A stretch of 64,000 bases of DNA from Gautieria morchelliformis (Eukaryota; Basidiomycota; Agaricomycetes; Gomphales; Gomphaceae): NCBI GenBank assembly GCA_015179125.1, contig WHVA01000098.1:1-64000 (forward strand). The letters run 5' to 3'. A model generated the notes under the pieces. That model was given only the letters and a program-made list of their open reading frames with translations. It had not been told where the DNA came from and did not search any database. How positions within the stretch are numbered: position 1 is the stretch's first letter; every line of letters begins with the position of its first letter. A program made the translations under genes and the position numbers. Of this stretch, positions 53,853 through 64,000 are shown piece by piece.

Positions 53853-54953
53853 TTAAGAGAAGCAAGTGAGCCATCGCTCGCTCGTCCCATTGATTGCAGA
53901 CACGATTTCTTTAGCCACGACACGTTGTGACTGTTCGGATGGATGAAGTTCGTCGAACCTACCAAATTAATCAGATACACTTTTGGATTACGCTTAGTAG
54001 TTACCACTTACCAGACAAAACTATCAGCATTAGCACCAGTAGCTACGGTGCAATTGCCTGGGTCAGAGGTTGACTCGTTGAGATCATAAACACATGACCG
54101 CACGGCGCCCGTCGTATTGAGAGGTGCGGTTCCATTCAGGTATACATTTGGGTGGTCAAGTATATCCGTGAAGAGTGCATGGGAGTCGAACAGACCTGGC
54201 CACGCAACATGAATTATTGCAGTTGGTCATGCTTAAAATAATATGAACTCACAAACATGTGAGTCGGGCAGAGTGTGGGCCAGATTGGCGAGCATGAGCT
54301 CAGAGATACTATTTCCAGCGGCAACCAGTTCCTTCATGAATACATTCCATTCCGTGGAGTTCCTCTGTTCGGTCCAGTATTTGTTCGGATACGAATTGGA
54401 GGAGTACAAAGGCACACGATCGAGGGGGACCATCTGCACAGGTCAGATTAGCCAAGGTCTCAAAGAAAAAGAAATGAAAACAAAGCCTCACGTTCTGAAA
54501 AAAGAAGTTCCTCGCTCCAGCATCATAAAGCCTTTGCACCCAACTAACAGCACATGCGGATGTATTCACAATGCTGACACCAGACACGGCCTGTCCCGTT
54601 AGCAGCTCACCCACGCCCACGTCGTTCGTACCAATCCACAGAGTATAAAGTGTTTCAGAAGGAGGCAGTGTCAAATTTCCATGCGCAGTCGCATTCTCAA
54701 ATGCGGGTATTTCATCCTCCAGAACGCCTGGAAATGTACGTGGAGTAAGGCCGTTTGAGCACGTTGCACCAGACCGAGCGAAGTCGAACATCGTGAGGTG
54801 ACCATAGTCAGCAGCATAAATGGGCCATAATGGAAACAGTGCTACTGAGATATCGGTATAACTGTCACCGAATGTCACAATATTTTTAATGTGTGTCTTG
54901 GACGCAAGCGCGATCGATGCCCGAAGAGCAATAGAGAGGATACTGGAGAACAT
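53853..54953 (-). CDS. secreted GDSL/SGNH esterase
   Basis: Four exons (54953-54492, 54433-54253, 54195-54012, 53958-53853) give 310 residues. The start MFSSILSIALRASIALASKT looks like a signal peptide. Block I is IVTFGDSYTD (catalytic Ser), the block II Gly is in FARSGATCSN, block III is TLWIGTNDVG (Asn), and block V is WFDELHPSEQSQRVVAKEIV (Asp and His). This is the pattern of fungal GDSL lipases and carbohydrate esterase family 16 acetylesterases, which remove acetyl groups from plant cell-wall sugars. Several N-glycosylation sequons (NATA, NGTA, NTTG, NESTS) support secretion. Relative to many family members the loop after block I is short. Confidence 0.87.
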
Positions 54954-55715
54954 AGTATAGGGCGAGGGGGAACCAAGAGACGCGAAACGATCCCTCCAGA
55001 TATTTATATTCTCCTCCAAGTATATTTCGAGGAACCAGCTCGCATGCTATCGTTTCAATGAAGCTGTGCTTCATAGTTATACGACGCATAATTGGTCTGG
55101 AGAAATGACGGATAATTGTCGACGTAGGTTAACTAACATCTTCGGCCTTCTGTGCTCACCTTGGGAATGTGGTCAGGTGTCCGAGTCTGCAAACGATGAC
55201 CACCACAGGCACTGTTGGAGATTTATGTAACGCATCAGAAAAACCGCGCCGCGGTGGGGTGACATCGTCACGACTTGTGACACTGGCCATGCATACCGGT
55301 CCCAGGAGCCTAAGTATGCTTATCAATGCCAATGGAAGTGGCATAGTGGCAGGTCGTGTGACATCTTTATGTCTTGTGATAAAAGGGTATAGTTCTCGCT
55401 ATGCTCATGTATTATCACCCGTTGCAATTCTGTGGCACGCCCAGCTCAACTTTCAAGTCGCCACTTGCCTGCCATTTCTGCGTGGCAGCGTGTCTGCCCC
55501 ACCACAAAGTCTCCTTCAAAAAGTACTCTATCTCTATACTGTCAACTCTCAGCCAGTAGATTGCCACGACCTTAGTGCTACAAGTAGAGTCGTCCGACCG
55601 AGTCTGACATCCCATGCCAGTGCTCCCGGGCTCCATCTCCGGGCCACCGTGACTCTATGCGACTACTCCTCCTGGCCAAGAGACCTGCATGGCATGGACT
55701 GCGGCCCGGTGAATG
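54954..55715. other. intergenic region
   Basis: The first 70 bases up from the esterase start include TATTTATATTC (about 55002), a likely TATA element. Beyond 55170 a 205-codon open frame on the plus strand has no recognisable pattern and starts without ATG, so it is not called. Confidence 0.4.
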
Positions 55716-56392
55716 TCAAACTAGTGTGTCACGTGACGTATCGCGCGCAAAGGTTCTTTCTTCATACGCGAACCCCCTCATTGTGACCTGCATAATGCCT
55801 TCATCATCAAGCTCATTCTCGAAGCATAGGTCATCCATGCGCCATATGAGGTCCGGTTCGCAGTCCTCAACCGTGCCACTCACTTCCGCGAGTTCAAGTC
55901 GCAGTGCTGGTAGCACGAGACTCTTCTCCCCATATGCCCCATATGAGTGATCATCTGGGGAGGAGAATCGCGTGTCCACATCTGCAGGCAGCACTGGTTC
56001 CATTTCCGGTACCGAACCCAAACACAAAACCTCTCGCAAGCGGATCGCACCCGTTATTCTCAGGGAACTGCGTGGAAGAAACCGTTTGCATCCCTTTAAT
56101 ATGTAATCGGTATCTACTAACCATTCGTTGCCTTTATGATAGGAAACACCACCCTCTTTCCGGGCCGGCGCGTCATTTGGTCTCCGTGACCCTTCTGAAG
56201 CTGATTCTGATGAGGCCCGGGAAGTCTTCCCCATATTCCTCTGGACTCGGCTGATCCTCACATATTCTAGGTTTCGCGCCAACAGGCAACAATATGAGCA
56301 AATCGTCGTGGTCTTCGTGCTCGTGATCGCGGACCTGTTATGCCATGAGCGCATGGATGGTGGAAAGGGTACGTGAACCATTGTGTGTTGGG
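55716..56392 (-). CDS. hypothetical protein, exon structure uncertain
   Basis: The minus strand is open over 229 codons. The C-terminal part (SSPDDHSYGAYGEKSLVLPA, LRLELAEVSGTVEDCEPDLI, RMDDLCFENELDDEGIMQVT) has normal protein composition. In the upstream part a different frame (about 56345-56195) reads DDLLILLPVGAKPRICEDQP SPEEYGEDFPG, which looks more like protein than the open frame itself. An acceptor-like CATAACAG precedes it near 56336. I therefore suspect a spliced gene whose first exons are not fixed. No family is recognised. Confidence 0.4.
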
Positions 56393-56399
56393 AATTCAC

Positions 56400-57420
56400 T
56401 GACACTCAATTAGAAAACTATTTCCCATCGCACATGAATATGTTGAACCGAAAGGAGACACTGTATATGGGCAGATGCTGGTGCAATTGGCAGCCTCTAA
56501 GTAGGCCGTGAGTGCCCAGGTATGTATACTATTTTGTAACAGCCACTACTCCATCTTATATATCTTGCATTGCCCGTTTACGAGCTATTGGTGTCAGGAG
56601 GTGTGCAGTCATATCGGTATCAGGTTATCTGAATGTCAGGTGGCTCGTGATTCCCTGGTCAATCAATACCAGACGTGATCATCTTGGCTGCAACATACCA
56701 TCATTTCAGCCCATGGGAGCTGATGGTCGTACCATGGGCACATGGTATTATCATGATGCCTGCGAGGTCCCCTTGCTCGTCAAGGGCACTGGGATCTGAG
56801 AAATTGTGGGAAACCTGACACCTTTTGCTGAGGTTTCTCCGCGTATTATGCAATTGTAAGTGTGCCTGCTTTCATGCAATAATACCTTAGCAAGCATATG
56901 GCCTTTGTCCTTGATTGTGCGATGTGCTTCTGCCGGCATAAATGCTGCATATGCGATCAATGTCTTTAGTTGTTCGTCATAGTTAGCGGTCAATGGTCTT
57001 TCCTCAACGAGACATGGCCTTGGCGTTCATAGCCTTGTGAGTCATTCAACTGTATAAATTTTGAAAAACTTGTACAGGTCCATCCTCTCCGCAAAGGCAG
57101 CTGTGCGTGATCTTATTTCTTTTGCCCTCTTTCTAGTGTCACTGATCACATCCTCCCTTTAAGTATCTAACACACCCCTGCTTCATCGACATGATATCTC
57201 ACTCCTCTGCGCAAGACGGTACTGCCCGACAACTGCCTCTCATAATTCCCAATCGTGTTTAATATCTTTGATGAACTCGTGATCATGGACGTTTGAACCC
57301 TGAACCGACTTTTCCTGCACTTGGTTCGCATCCCTCACTCAATGTATCCCCATTCTCAGTAACTATAACACCAGTACTACCAATTGTACATTTCTATACA
57401 GTACAAAATTGCAATGCCTC
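56400..57420. other. unassigned region
   Basis: No family-like reading frame and no repeat boundary is seen in about 1 kb. It lies at the edge where the conserved gene block gives way to repeats. Confidence 0.4.
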
Positions 57421-57604
57421 CCTAAGGCGGTTCCGAGAGTGGAAGTCACAAATTGGAGTGGAACTGGCAAGGCGAACAGAACTGGTGGAAGTTCTCCCAG
57501 AAGCGGAATCATTTCTGAAAGTGGAGGCGGAGATGGAATCGGAACTGGAAGCGGAGTCGGAAATGGAGTTGGAACTGGGAATGGAAAACAGGGTGTCCCC
57601 TGAC
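57421..57604 (-). repeat. LTR-B fragment
   Basis: GGTTCCGAGAGTGGAAGTCA, a GGAATCGGAAC simple-repeat run and ACAGGGTGTCCCCTGACA at the right end match the first part of LTR-B in minus orientation (compare 19670-19843). Confidence 0.7.
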
Positions 57605-57990
57605 AAGGGGGTCTTATACCAAGGGCTGAAGAAGCATGTCAAGAGGCAATACTAAGCAAGTTCCAATATGAGTGGAAGTAGCTAAGGCAAACGGGGCTAG
57701 TACTTAATCTGCAACAAGAAAACTACAATGGGATTCAAGAGAGGATCACAAGTCAATGGGGAAGCAGGACAAGGGAATGGGAGGCTATGTGACAGTGGAA
57801 CATTCTGGGGTCCATAGGTTTCAGACATAGGGCATTGCCGGAGGGTGAGTCAAGTCCAAAGAATAGAGTCGAAAGGGCACAAGGATATCAAGGAGGGAAC
57901 AATGGGGGGAATGTTATAGCAGCAGGATATCAGAGATTTGCAGAAGTGGTGGAGGCTTGGAACTTGAAAAGCAGCATGGTTGTAACACTG
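57605..57990 (-). repeat. LTR-A-related fragment
   Basis: It contains CTTATACCAAGGGCTGAAG, AAGCAAGTTCC and ends ATGGTTGTAACACT, the diverged 5' end of the LTR-A family in minus orientation (compare 3860-4478). It abuts LTR-B at the left. Confidence 0.5.
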
Positions 57991-58097
57991 CTCCATGATA
58001 TAATCAATGCAACATTGAATTAACCATTGGAAATTTTTATTAATGAGAATCTGTGAAGAAAAATACCATTGCAAGAATCAACCCAACACCCATCCAC

Positions 58098-58819
58098 TGT
58101 TACAACCATGCCACCCACCCATCTCCACCACCTCTGGAACACTTCTGTACCATCTCCAACTCTATTCCGCAACCTCCACATCCCACAACCTCAACCCCTT
58201 GTTCTTCACCACCCTTGATTGACTCTATTCACTGGCCTCTCTGCTCGACCCTTAGCACAGCAAGATATCATTTCCAGTTCATCATGACTTCCATTTGTTC
58301 CACTGTCTATTAGACTTATGTTCCTTTGTTATTTTGCCCATTGTTCTTTACTCTACCCTGCACCCCCTTGTAGTCCCCTTGTTCTGCATTAGTTACTTGC
58401 TCCGTATGTCTATCCGACTTCCGCTCCCTCTGGAGTCTGCTTAGTACTACCCTATTACTTGTTGTCTCAGCTCTTGTATAAAACACCCTCATGTATGCCC
58501 TCCATTCTGCAATCAGATAATCAACTACGATACATGAACTCCCTTGCATCATCTCCTGTTCTTAGTACAGCGAGTCTTGCAAGCTCTGTCTCCCCCCCTA
58601 CCTTTGATACTCTGTCTTCTGTCTCTTCTGACCTCCGTTCTCCGACCTCCAACTCTCGACACCAACCATCAGTTCTTGAATCCTCCCGACCTCCGCCTCA
58701 TCCGATCTCCAGAACTCAAGTCTGAAATATCTAGGACGATAGTTCATCAGGGGGGCAACACATAAGTTGAAGCCGCTGTCCTTTCTAGATCCATTCTCCG
58801 GGATTTCCGATACATAACA
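58098..58819 (+). mobile_element. solo LTR-A, full length (722 bp)
   Basis: Runs TGTTACAACCATGCC to CCGATACATAACA with near-matching 5-bp flanks TCCAC (58093-58097) and TCAAC (58820-58824). No internal coding remains. It is the cleanest complete copy of the family and defines its ends. Confidence 0.75.
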
Positions 58820-59139
58820 TCAACACACCAGCTGAATCTTAAAACAATTTTACAAAGTGGAAAACAACAACATTTCTCTAGTACGTGTGCAGAAACAGGC
58901 TGTCTTTTGCCAGGTTGTTATGTATAATAATCTATAAGAGCCAGTGTCTACTTGTTTTGTACAGTATGAAGACTCTAATATAAGACCAAGTCTACATGAA
59001 CAAAAATGCAAGGGAACATTAGCTAAGGGGCCCAAACATTAGCTCAGTGAGGAGTCCATTCATCCCTGAAATATCCTGCTAATTGTTATTTTTGCATGTT
59101 GCTCGAAGAAGAAATCCTTTCTGTGGGCCACATAAGAAA
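58820..59139. other. unassigned spacer between LTRs
   Basis: 320 bp without any recognisable coding or repeat. Confidence 0.35.
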
Positions 59140-59423
59140 TCAAGCGACTTGCGTAATAGGTGGCATCAAGGGTCGATCAAGGGTCAGGGAGGTCAGGAGG
59201 ATGCAGGGTTGATGGCAGGTGCCAAGTGTTGTCCCTTGCTGCGCAGCATAGTATAATACGGCTCGCTGACATTGGGGGTCCTTAGACTTTTCTCTTTGGA
59301 TTTCCCCTTGTCAGGTGAGAACCCCCTCTCTTGTATACTCTGTTCATTTATACATACTTCAGATTTCCCCTTGTCAGTTGTGTGGTAGTGTGATCTCCAC
59401 AACCAGCCAGGGTTGCCCTTACA
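59140..59423 (+). repeat. LTR-B 3' fragment
   Basis: GAAATCAAGCGACTTGCGTA to GCCAGGGTTGCCCTTACA matches 13947-14234 in the same orientation. The simple-repeat first third is missing. Confidence 0.75.
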
Positions 59424-59822
59424 CCCCTCATATATGTCTCTCATTCTGCAATCAGATAATTGACTTTGATACTTGACTCATTGCACATGTCTCCTGCTCT
59501 TAGCGCAGCAAGCACTTTCAAGATTTCAGCCTCTCTGTCTTCCAACCCCTGTCTTCTGACCTCCATCTTCCAATCTCCGTCTTCCAATCTTCATCTTCCA
59601 ACCTCCGTCTTCTGACCTCTGACCTCCGTCTTCTGACCTCCAACCTCCATCTTCTGACCTCAATTGACCTTGACCCCTTGTCTACCTCAGTTCTTACTCC
59701 TTTGCCTCTTCTGACATCCAACTTCTGAAATACTTAGGACCAGTAGTTCATTGTGGGAACAACACATATGTTGAAGCTGCTGTCCTTTCATATCTGACTT
59801 CTGGGATTCTTGATATGTAACA
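59424..59822 (+). repeat. LTR-A 3' fragment
   Basis: Begins CCCCTCATATATGTCTCTCA and ends TTGATATGTAACA. It includes an expanded CTTCCAACCTCCGTCTTCTG-type array (59530-59670). Joined directly to the LTR-B end at 59423. Confidence 0.6.
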
Positions 59823-61019
59823 AGCAGTTAAACTCACGAGGCATTCATACTATTTGGAATGCATGAATGAGGCTTTAGTGTGTTAACCAGAACTGACCTC
59901 ATTCATTGACCCTCCCCTCCTGAGTGGTCAGTGAATGGTTGTTGTCATGACTTGTTTATTTTGGCATGACCCATCACCATGTGATCCATTTACTGTCTGA
60001 TATATCCATTTGCTTCATTTACTGATTGGAGCTGCTCACCAAACCGGTTTGCTCTTCATATTGTTCACCATTGGTCCCACCATCAGCCATGATCTACTGG
60101 CATGGCCAGTGTTATTGACATGAGCCATCACTGTTAATTCATGCTTCTCCAAAATATCAGTTCACTTTGTTCACCGTTCAATGTGTTCACCCAGCTGGCT
60201 TGCTATTTGCATCATTCACCATTGTCCCTGCCATCAGCCATGACCAACCTCCTGGCAAGATTGGTTTTTAGGCATTAATATCATGTATTAGTGAACACAG
60301 AAAATGCCTGAATAACTTGTGCGAATAAGTGTGCCTTTTGGCGAATAAGGTGAACCAATAAATGTTCAGAAGATAAGAGGGCTGCCCGAATGGAGCTCAC
60401 CCTATCTACAGTCCTAGCAACTAGCCTGTGGCACTTGACGATGTAACATGCAAGGTGTCTCGGAAAGGTTGTTTAAGTAGCAACAATCTTTTCGCCAGCG
60501 AAGGCGCTCCTTCAGAGCCCTTTGTCGACAGCACAGATAATAGTTCAAAGGCTAAGGTAATGAAGGTGAAGTATGAAAACTCACCAGTGCTGCTTAAGCC
60601 CTCCTCTGGTCGAAGATAGAAATCTACAGGAGAGGGCTCAAGACGGTGGTCACAGTGAGGTCAAGTTTCGCACAAGATAGATGTATGATAATTGAACTGG
60701 GGAATGTACATGCGAATGTAGACTACTTATATCGAATGCTCATATGATGCTAGTGAATAGGAAAGAGCCATCTGGAGTCAGGGTTGGATAAGGGTGCGCA
60801 GTCATGATACAAATAGATGAAACACAGATACAATAGAATGGAAGAGGAGTGCGAACGTGAAATGACAGGGAGGGAAGGGGATGAAGGTACTTATGTATGT
60901 AAACATGCCTTGGGACCTGCATATATGCTACCCTGCACGGACTCTTCGTCTGTTGGGTTGATCCCACACAACCTACGGGTAGGACATCCTGTGAATGCAC
61001 TCCAGCCATATAAACACCT
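59823..61019. other. unassigned repeat-like region
   Basis: Two related blocks, TTCACCATTGGTCCCACCAT (60065) and TTCACCATTGTCCCTGCCAT (60217), each followed by CAGCCATGA, suggest an internal direct repeat. No coding family is recognised. Confidence 0.35.
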
Positions 61020-61460
61020 AATGGCGGGTGGGTTAGCGCGGGTGGGTTAGCGCAGGTGGAACTGACCCAAACCAAGCGCCCATTTGGGACAATGCGAAGG
61101 GAGAGCCCCCAGGTTCGAATCCCCCCCCTCCCCATTTGTAGCAGTAATTACTACAATGGTTCACCCCACCGATAGGTGTTGATAAGTGTTAGGATTACGA
61201 GGCTCCTGGACTTCCATCCGGCATATAAGACCTACTGAAACTGACCGGTACTGATATGTATCTAAGGTGATTAGGCATTGTAAACAAACAGGAAGTATCC
61301 TATGTTGGTGCCAGCATATCTATGGCTTACTTTGGTAACTATGATACCCTAGCATGTAAAACACTTTGATTACTCTATTCCGTGTTCTGGGTAGAGACTG
61401 CCTATATAGGGCCTTGCCCCAAGGTGGCAGTATAATAAACGGAATTTTTTTAAAAAAAAA
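61020..61460 (+). mobile_element. candidate tRNA-derived SINE
   Basis: A GGGTTAGCGCAGGTGG box-A-like word (about 61044-61059, with a tandem duplicate just upstream) and a GGTTCGAATCC box B (about 61112-61122) are spaced as in a tRNA head. A non-tRNA body of about 300 bp follows, ending in AATAAACGGAATTTTTTT then an A-rich run (61449-61471). The architecture, an RNA polymerase III promoter plus A-rich tail, is that of a SINE. No second copy in the window allows ends to be fixed. Confidence 0.5.
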
Positions 61461-62059
61461 GAAAAAGAACACGTAAAGGGGGTGGATCGAGAATATGATG
61501 GGGCCAGTGATGAACCATCACACCGGGTAGAGGGTGTCGATCGTGTTTGATAGCCTGCCTGCTGGCGAATGATGCGAGCAGTGAATGGTCATTCGGCGAA
61601 TGGGGCGAACATAGAGGAGGAGTGGTCGAAGGGTAGGGCGAACTCAGGCGAAGATGCAGGAGCAGCGATGAGGGGGAACGTAGAGACAGCGAGGTAAGGG
61701 AAATAGATGGGTCATGACACCTCCCCTGACAAATTCCATAATACATCACTATCCCTATCATCTGTTGGCCCTAGACCCATATAGATGTCTGCATGGTTGA
61801 GATGTATTTGGGCCATGCCCTGCCTGCCTTTCATGTAGGGCTGGGAGTCAGCACATGATAGGATGCATGCAAGTCTCAAGGTGTGTTATCCCCATTTGCT
61901 CTTCGCTAGTTCACCTCCCTGGAGCTTCATGTTTGTTTTACCAGACATTTTTATTGTGTATGGTTCTTCTATTATGTATTTTGACTGTGCACCCCCTGTA
62001 TCATTGCAACCCATGATGGCCTCTTTCCCATTCACTGATACCTCACATCCTCTTCAGTA
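61461..62059. other. unassigned region
   Basis: No recognised gene. Several open frames of 70-103 codons are of simple composition and are not supported. Confidence 0.35.
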
Positions 62060-62410
62060 TAGGAGGACAATCAAAAAGGTCATGTGATACAGCATATATG
62101 AGTATATAATATATATTACAAGAGTATCAATAACAACATATAGGAATATATAGTAGTATTTATAAGGAGAATAATAGATGTTATTAGAAGATTTTGTATA
62201 TATTTAAACATCTCGGAGATATATATACATATGAGAGAGTATTAGATTACAAGATAGAGTAATAGATACTTGGACAGATACTTCTAACAGAGATGAGTAG
62301 GAGTATTAGTATGAATAGTTATAATGAGAGAGTATTAGACTACAATATGAAGTAATAGTAGTTGGATAAATATTTGTAATATATATGAGAAGGAGTATAG
62401 TTTGTTGCTG
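62060..62410. mobile_element. AT-rich element, second copy
   Basis: Begins GGAGGACAATCAAAAAGGTC and includes ACAGCATATATGAGTATATA, AACAACATATAGGAATATAT and AAACATCTCGGAGATATATA, all reverse complements of words at 33000-33188. It lacks the GC-island end of the copy in copia-2 and is therefore truncated. Confidence 0.6.
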
Positions 62411-62689
62411 ATAATTATTAGCCCTGGCATATTCCGACTCAAATAAAATTTATTAATGGAGCGTGGAAATATTTTCAAGTCAGAATGGGTCCACTCCTGT
62501 CTATTCATGTCCACCACTCATGTCCATTGTGTCCTGGCTCCCACCCAAGCTCTAGCACACCTCGAGTTCAATCCCCCTAATGCTCCCTGTCCCTGCATCT
62601 TCTTTTTATGGACCCTGGACCGAATCCCTGACACCATTGACTCCGCCAGCCGTGATCGACCCAGTCTTGCTCGCTGGGGACACTCACGT

Positions 62690-63404
62690 CGCTGCTCTGA
62701 TTATCTCTGGACCAGAACACCCTTGGATGGAGCCGGGGCAGGCCAAGGTAATAAAACACGTACGTCACGTGAGGTGTTCACCTCATGCGACCTGGAACAT
62801 CTTCTGGGCGCTGTAATCAACATCAACCCATTTATGGCACTGCGTTCCAAAATTGGGGATCGATGGAAGGAAGTGATGAGGATCGTGCAGCCAAAGGGGT
62901 TCTGCCAGAACCGGGAGCCTGACACATTGAAGAACAAGGTGTCCTCTCTGTTGGCATGGCTTGAGGTGCATCATCTCCTGTCTCACTCACCACATACCAC
63001 TGCTAATTATATTTATAGGGGGGGAAGCAGAAAAAAGCTCGGTCACCTCTTGGCAGGGAGCTAGACAGCAATCTGGCAGGCTTTGCAGCGCTCTCCAGGA
63101 AGCTGGATGCCATTCAACACCTCAAGCTCCAGGCAAAAGAGACATGTGAGGACCAGAAGGAGCATGTGAAGGAAGTGAGTCTCAATGTTTATTAAAATTA
63201 TTAGATACTCAGTGTCTACAGGCCCAGAACTGGCTTCGGGCAGCTGGAGAGATCCTGCATGTGTCCATGATGCATGGCCACAAGCACATGACCACGAAGC
63301 GCACGTGGCCCTCCACTCCCTCATCCGATGGTGAGAGCATGAAGGAAAACATGCCTGTGGACAGCCAGGCGGATTCCAGTGGTGAAACGTCCAAGAGGAC
63401 GTGA
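62690..63404 (+). pseudogene. spliced Myb/SANT-like transposon-associated gene
   Basis: Exon 1 (to 62965) carries DLEHLLGAVININPFMALRS, KIGDRWKEVMRIVQPKGFCQ and PDTLKNKVSSLLAWLE, a Myb/SANT-like domain of a type common in basidiomycete transposon-linked proteins. A 53-bp intron joins it in phase to 63019-63174 (KQKKARSPLGRELDSNLAG, SRKLDAIQHLKLQAKE, coiled coil) and a second to 63222-63404 (AQNWLRAAGEILHVSMMHGH), which ends at TGA 63402. Downstream, 63423-63560 still reads RVARLMEKNDERKDRKEQKM, so the true C-terminus seems cut off by that stop. The start is not fixed. The family assignment is by pattern only. Confidence 0.45.
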
Positions 63405-63603
63405 CTCACCAGTGTAAGTCGTGTGGATTCACATTGTGAGTTGTCAAGGGTGGCTCGCCTCATGGAGAAGAATGATGAGCGCAAGGACCGCAAGGAGCAG
63501 AAGATGGAGCAGTTCCATGTGAGCCTTCTTGAGAGGCATAACAGGGCTATTGATATCCAAGAGTGGACGTCAACAGCACTCTTGGAGATCTTGTTTAAAG
63601 TGC

Positions 63604-63868
63604 TTTCACTTTTTATTTTGTTAAACCCAGAATTAAAAATCATTTCAAAGTAATTTCACATTTAATTGTGTTAAACACAGAAGAAAAATTCATTTTAAAG
63701 TGATTTCACTTTTTATTTTGTTAAACCCAGAATTAAAAATCATTTCAAAGTAATTTCACATTTAATTTTGTTAAACACAGAAGAAAAATTCATTTCAAGG
63801 TAATTTCACATTTTATTTGTTTAACACAGAATAAAAAGTCATTTCAAAGGAATTTCATATTTTACTTT
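63604..63868 (+). repeat. 50-bp AT-rich satellite
   Basis: About five tandem 50-bp units, alternating between TTTCACTTTTTATTTTGTTA and TTTCACATTTAATTTTGTTA versions followed by AACCCAGAATTAAAAATCAT or AACACAGAAGAAAAATTCAT. The A-B alternation suggests a 100-bp higher-order unit. Confidence 0.85.
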
Positions 63869-64000
63869 AGAGGTACAAGCACAGCTACAACATCAAGAGT
63901 GAACATAATTGTCGATGGGGGGGGTGGACATGAATAATGCTGGGAGGTCTGATTCAGCTCTAGACATGCATGGGCATTGGTTAGTAAAACTTCCACCTGA
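63869..64000. other. unassigned window end
   Basis: No feature is recognised in the last 130 bases. Confidence 0.3.

Noticed and set aside
55169-55786. 205-codon plus frame
   Set aside because: It starts without ATG, lacks any family pattern, and overlaps the end of the minus-strand candidate gene.
60428-60619. Small plus frame of 63 codons
   Set aside because: No ATG start, no homology pattern, isolated in repeat-like DNA.

Overview
The window is nuclear DNA from a filamentous basidiomycete, most likely an Agaricomycete. The evidence is split genes with ~45-70 bp introns, FAB1 and LTV1 orthologues of fungal type, Ty3/gypsy chromoviruses, fungal-type copia elements, and a BTB family and SWIM-DNA ligase of a kind I associate with Rhizoctonia/Ceratobasidiaceae. 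The genus is a guess from memory; Agaricomycetes is firmer.

Layout. (1) 1-7.8 kb: a repeat block of Helitron-like pieces. Four copies of a 3' tail (GC hairpin, then TATCCACCTAG) and a fragment of Helitron Rep/helicase sit among minisatellites and LTR pieces of one family (LTR-A here). (2) 8.3-13.1 kb: an 11-exon SWIM zinc-finger + ATP-dependent DNA ligase gene with a partial tandem duplication of its 5' exons, convergent with a two-exon BTB gene (BTB-1). (3) 13.1-34.5 kb: a 21 kb nest of transposons, comprising four decayed gypsy fragments, a hAT-like DNA element split by copia-1, copia-2 split by an AT-rich element, and an inverted LTR palindrome whose centre is exactly a 43-nt 3' half of a tRNA-Asn including CCA. 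(4) 34.5-40.2 kb: BTB-2, a truncated mL40-ligase junction, BTB-3 and the intact mitochondrial ribosomal protein gene mL40. Regions 2 and 4 are copies of one ancestral unit, ligase(+)-BTB(-)-mL40(-), triplicated and then split by the transposon nest. (5) 40.5-55 kb: a gene-dense conserved block with an AIF-like FAD oxidoreductase(+), an R3HCC1-like protein(+), LTV1(+), FAB1/PIKfyve(-) and a secreted GDSL/SGNH esterase(-). (6) 55-64 kb: one weak hypothetical gene, then repeats (solo LTR-A, LTR-B pieces, a candidate tRNA-derived SINE, a second AT-rich element), a decaying spliced Myb-like transposon-associated gene and a 50-bp satellite.

Gene models were spliced by hand, and the models given as intact keep phase across all introns. 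Three introns need a GC donor: two in the ligase, one in FAB1. The conserved genes are unrelated housekeeping functions (DNA end joining, mitochondrial translation, redox, 40S export, PI(3,5)P2 synthesis, secreted esterase). The main biology here is repeat-driven duplication, and reverse-transcription and transposition fossils.
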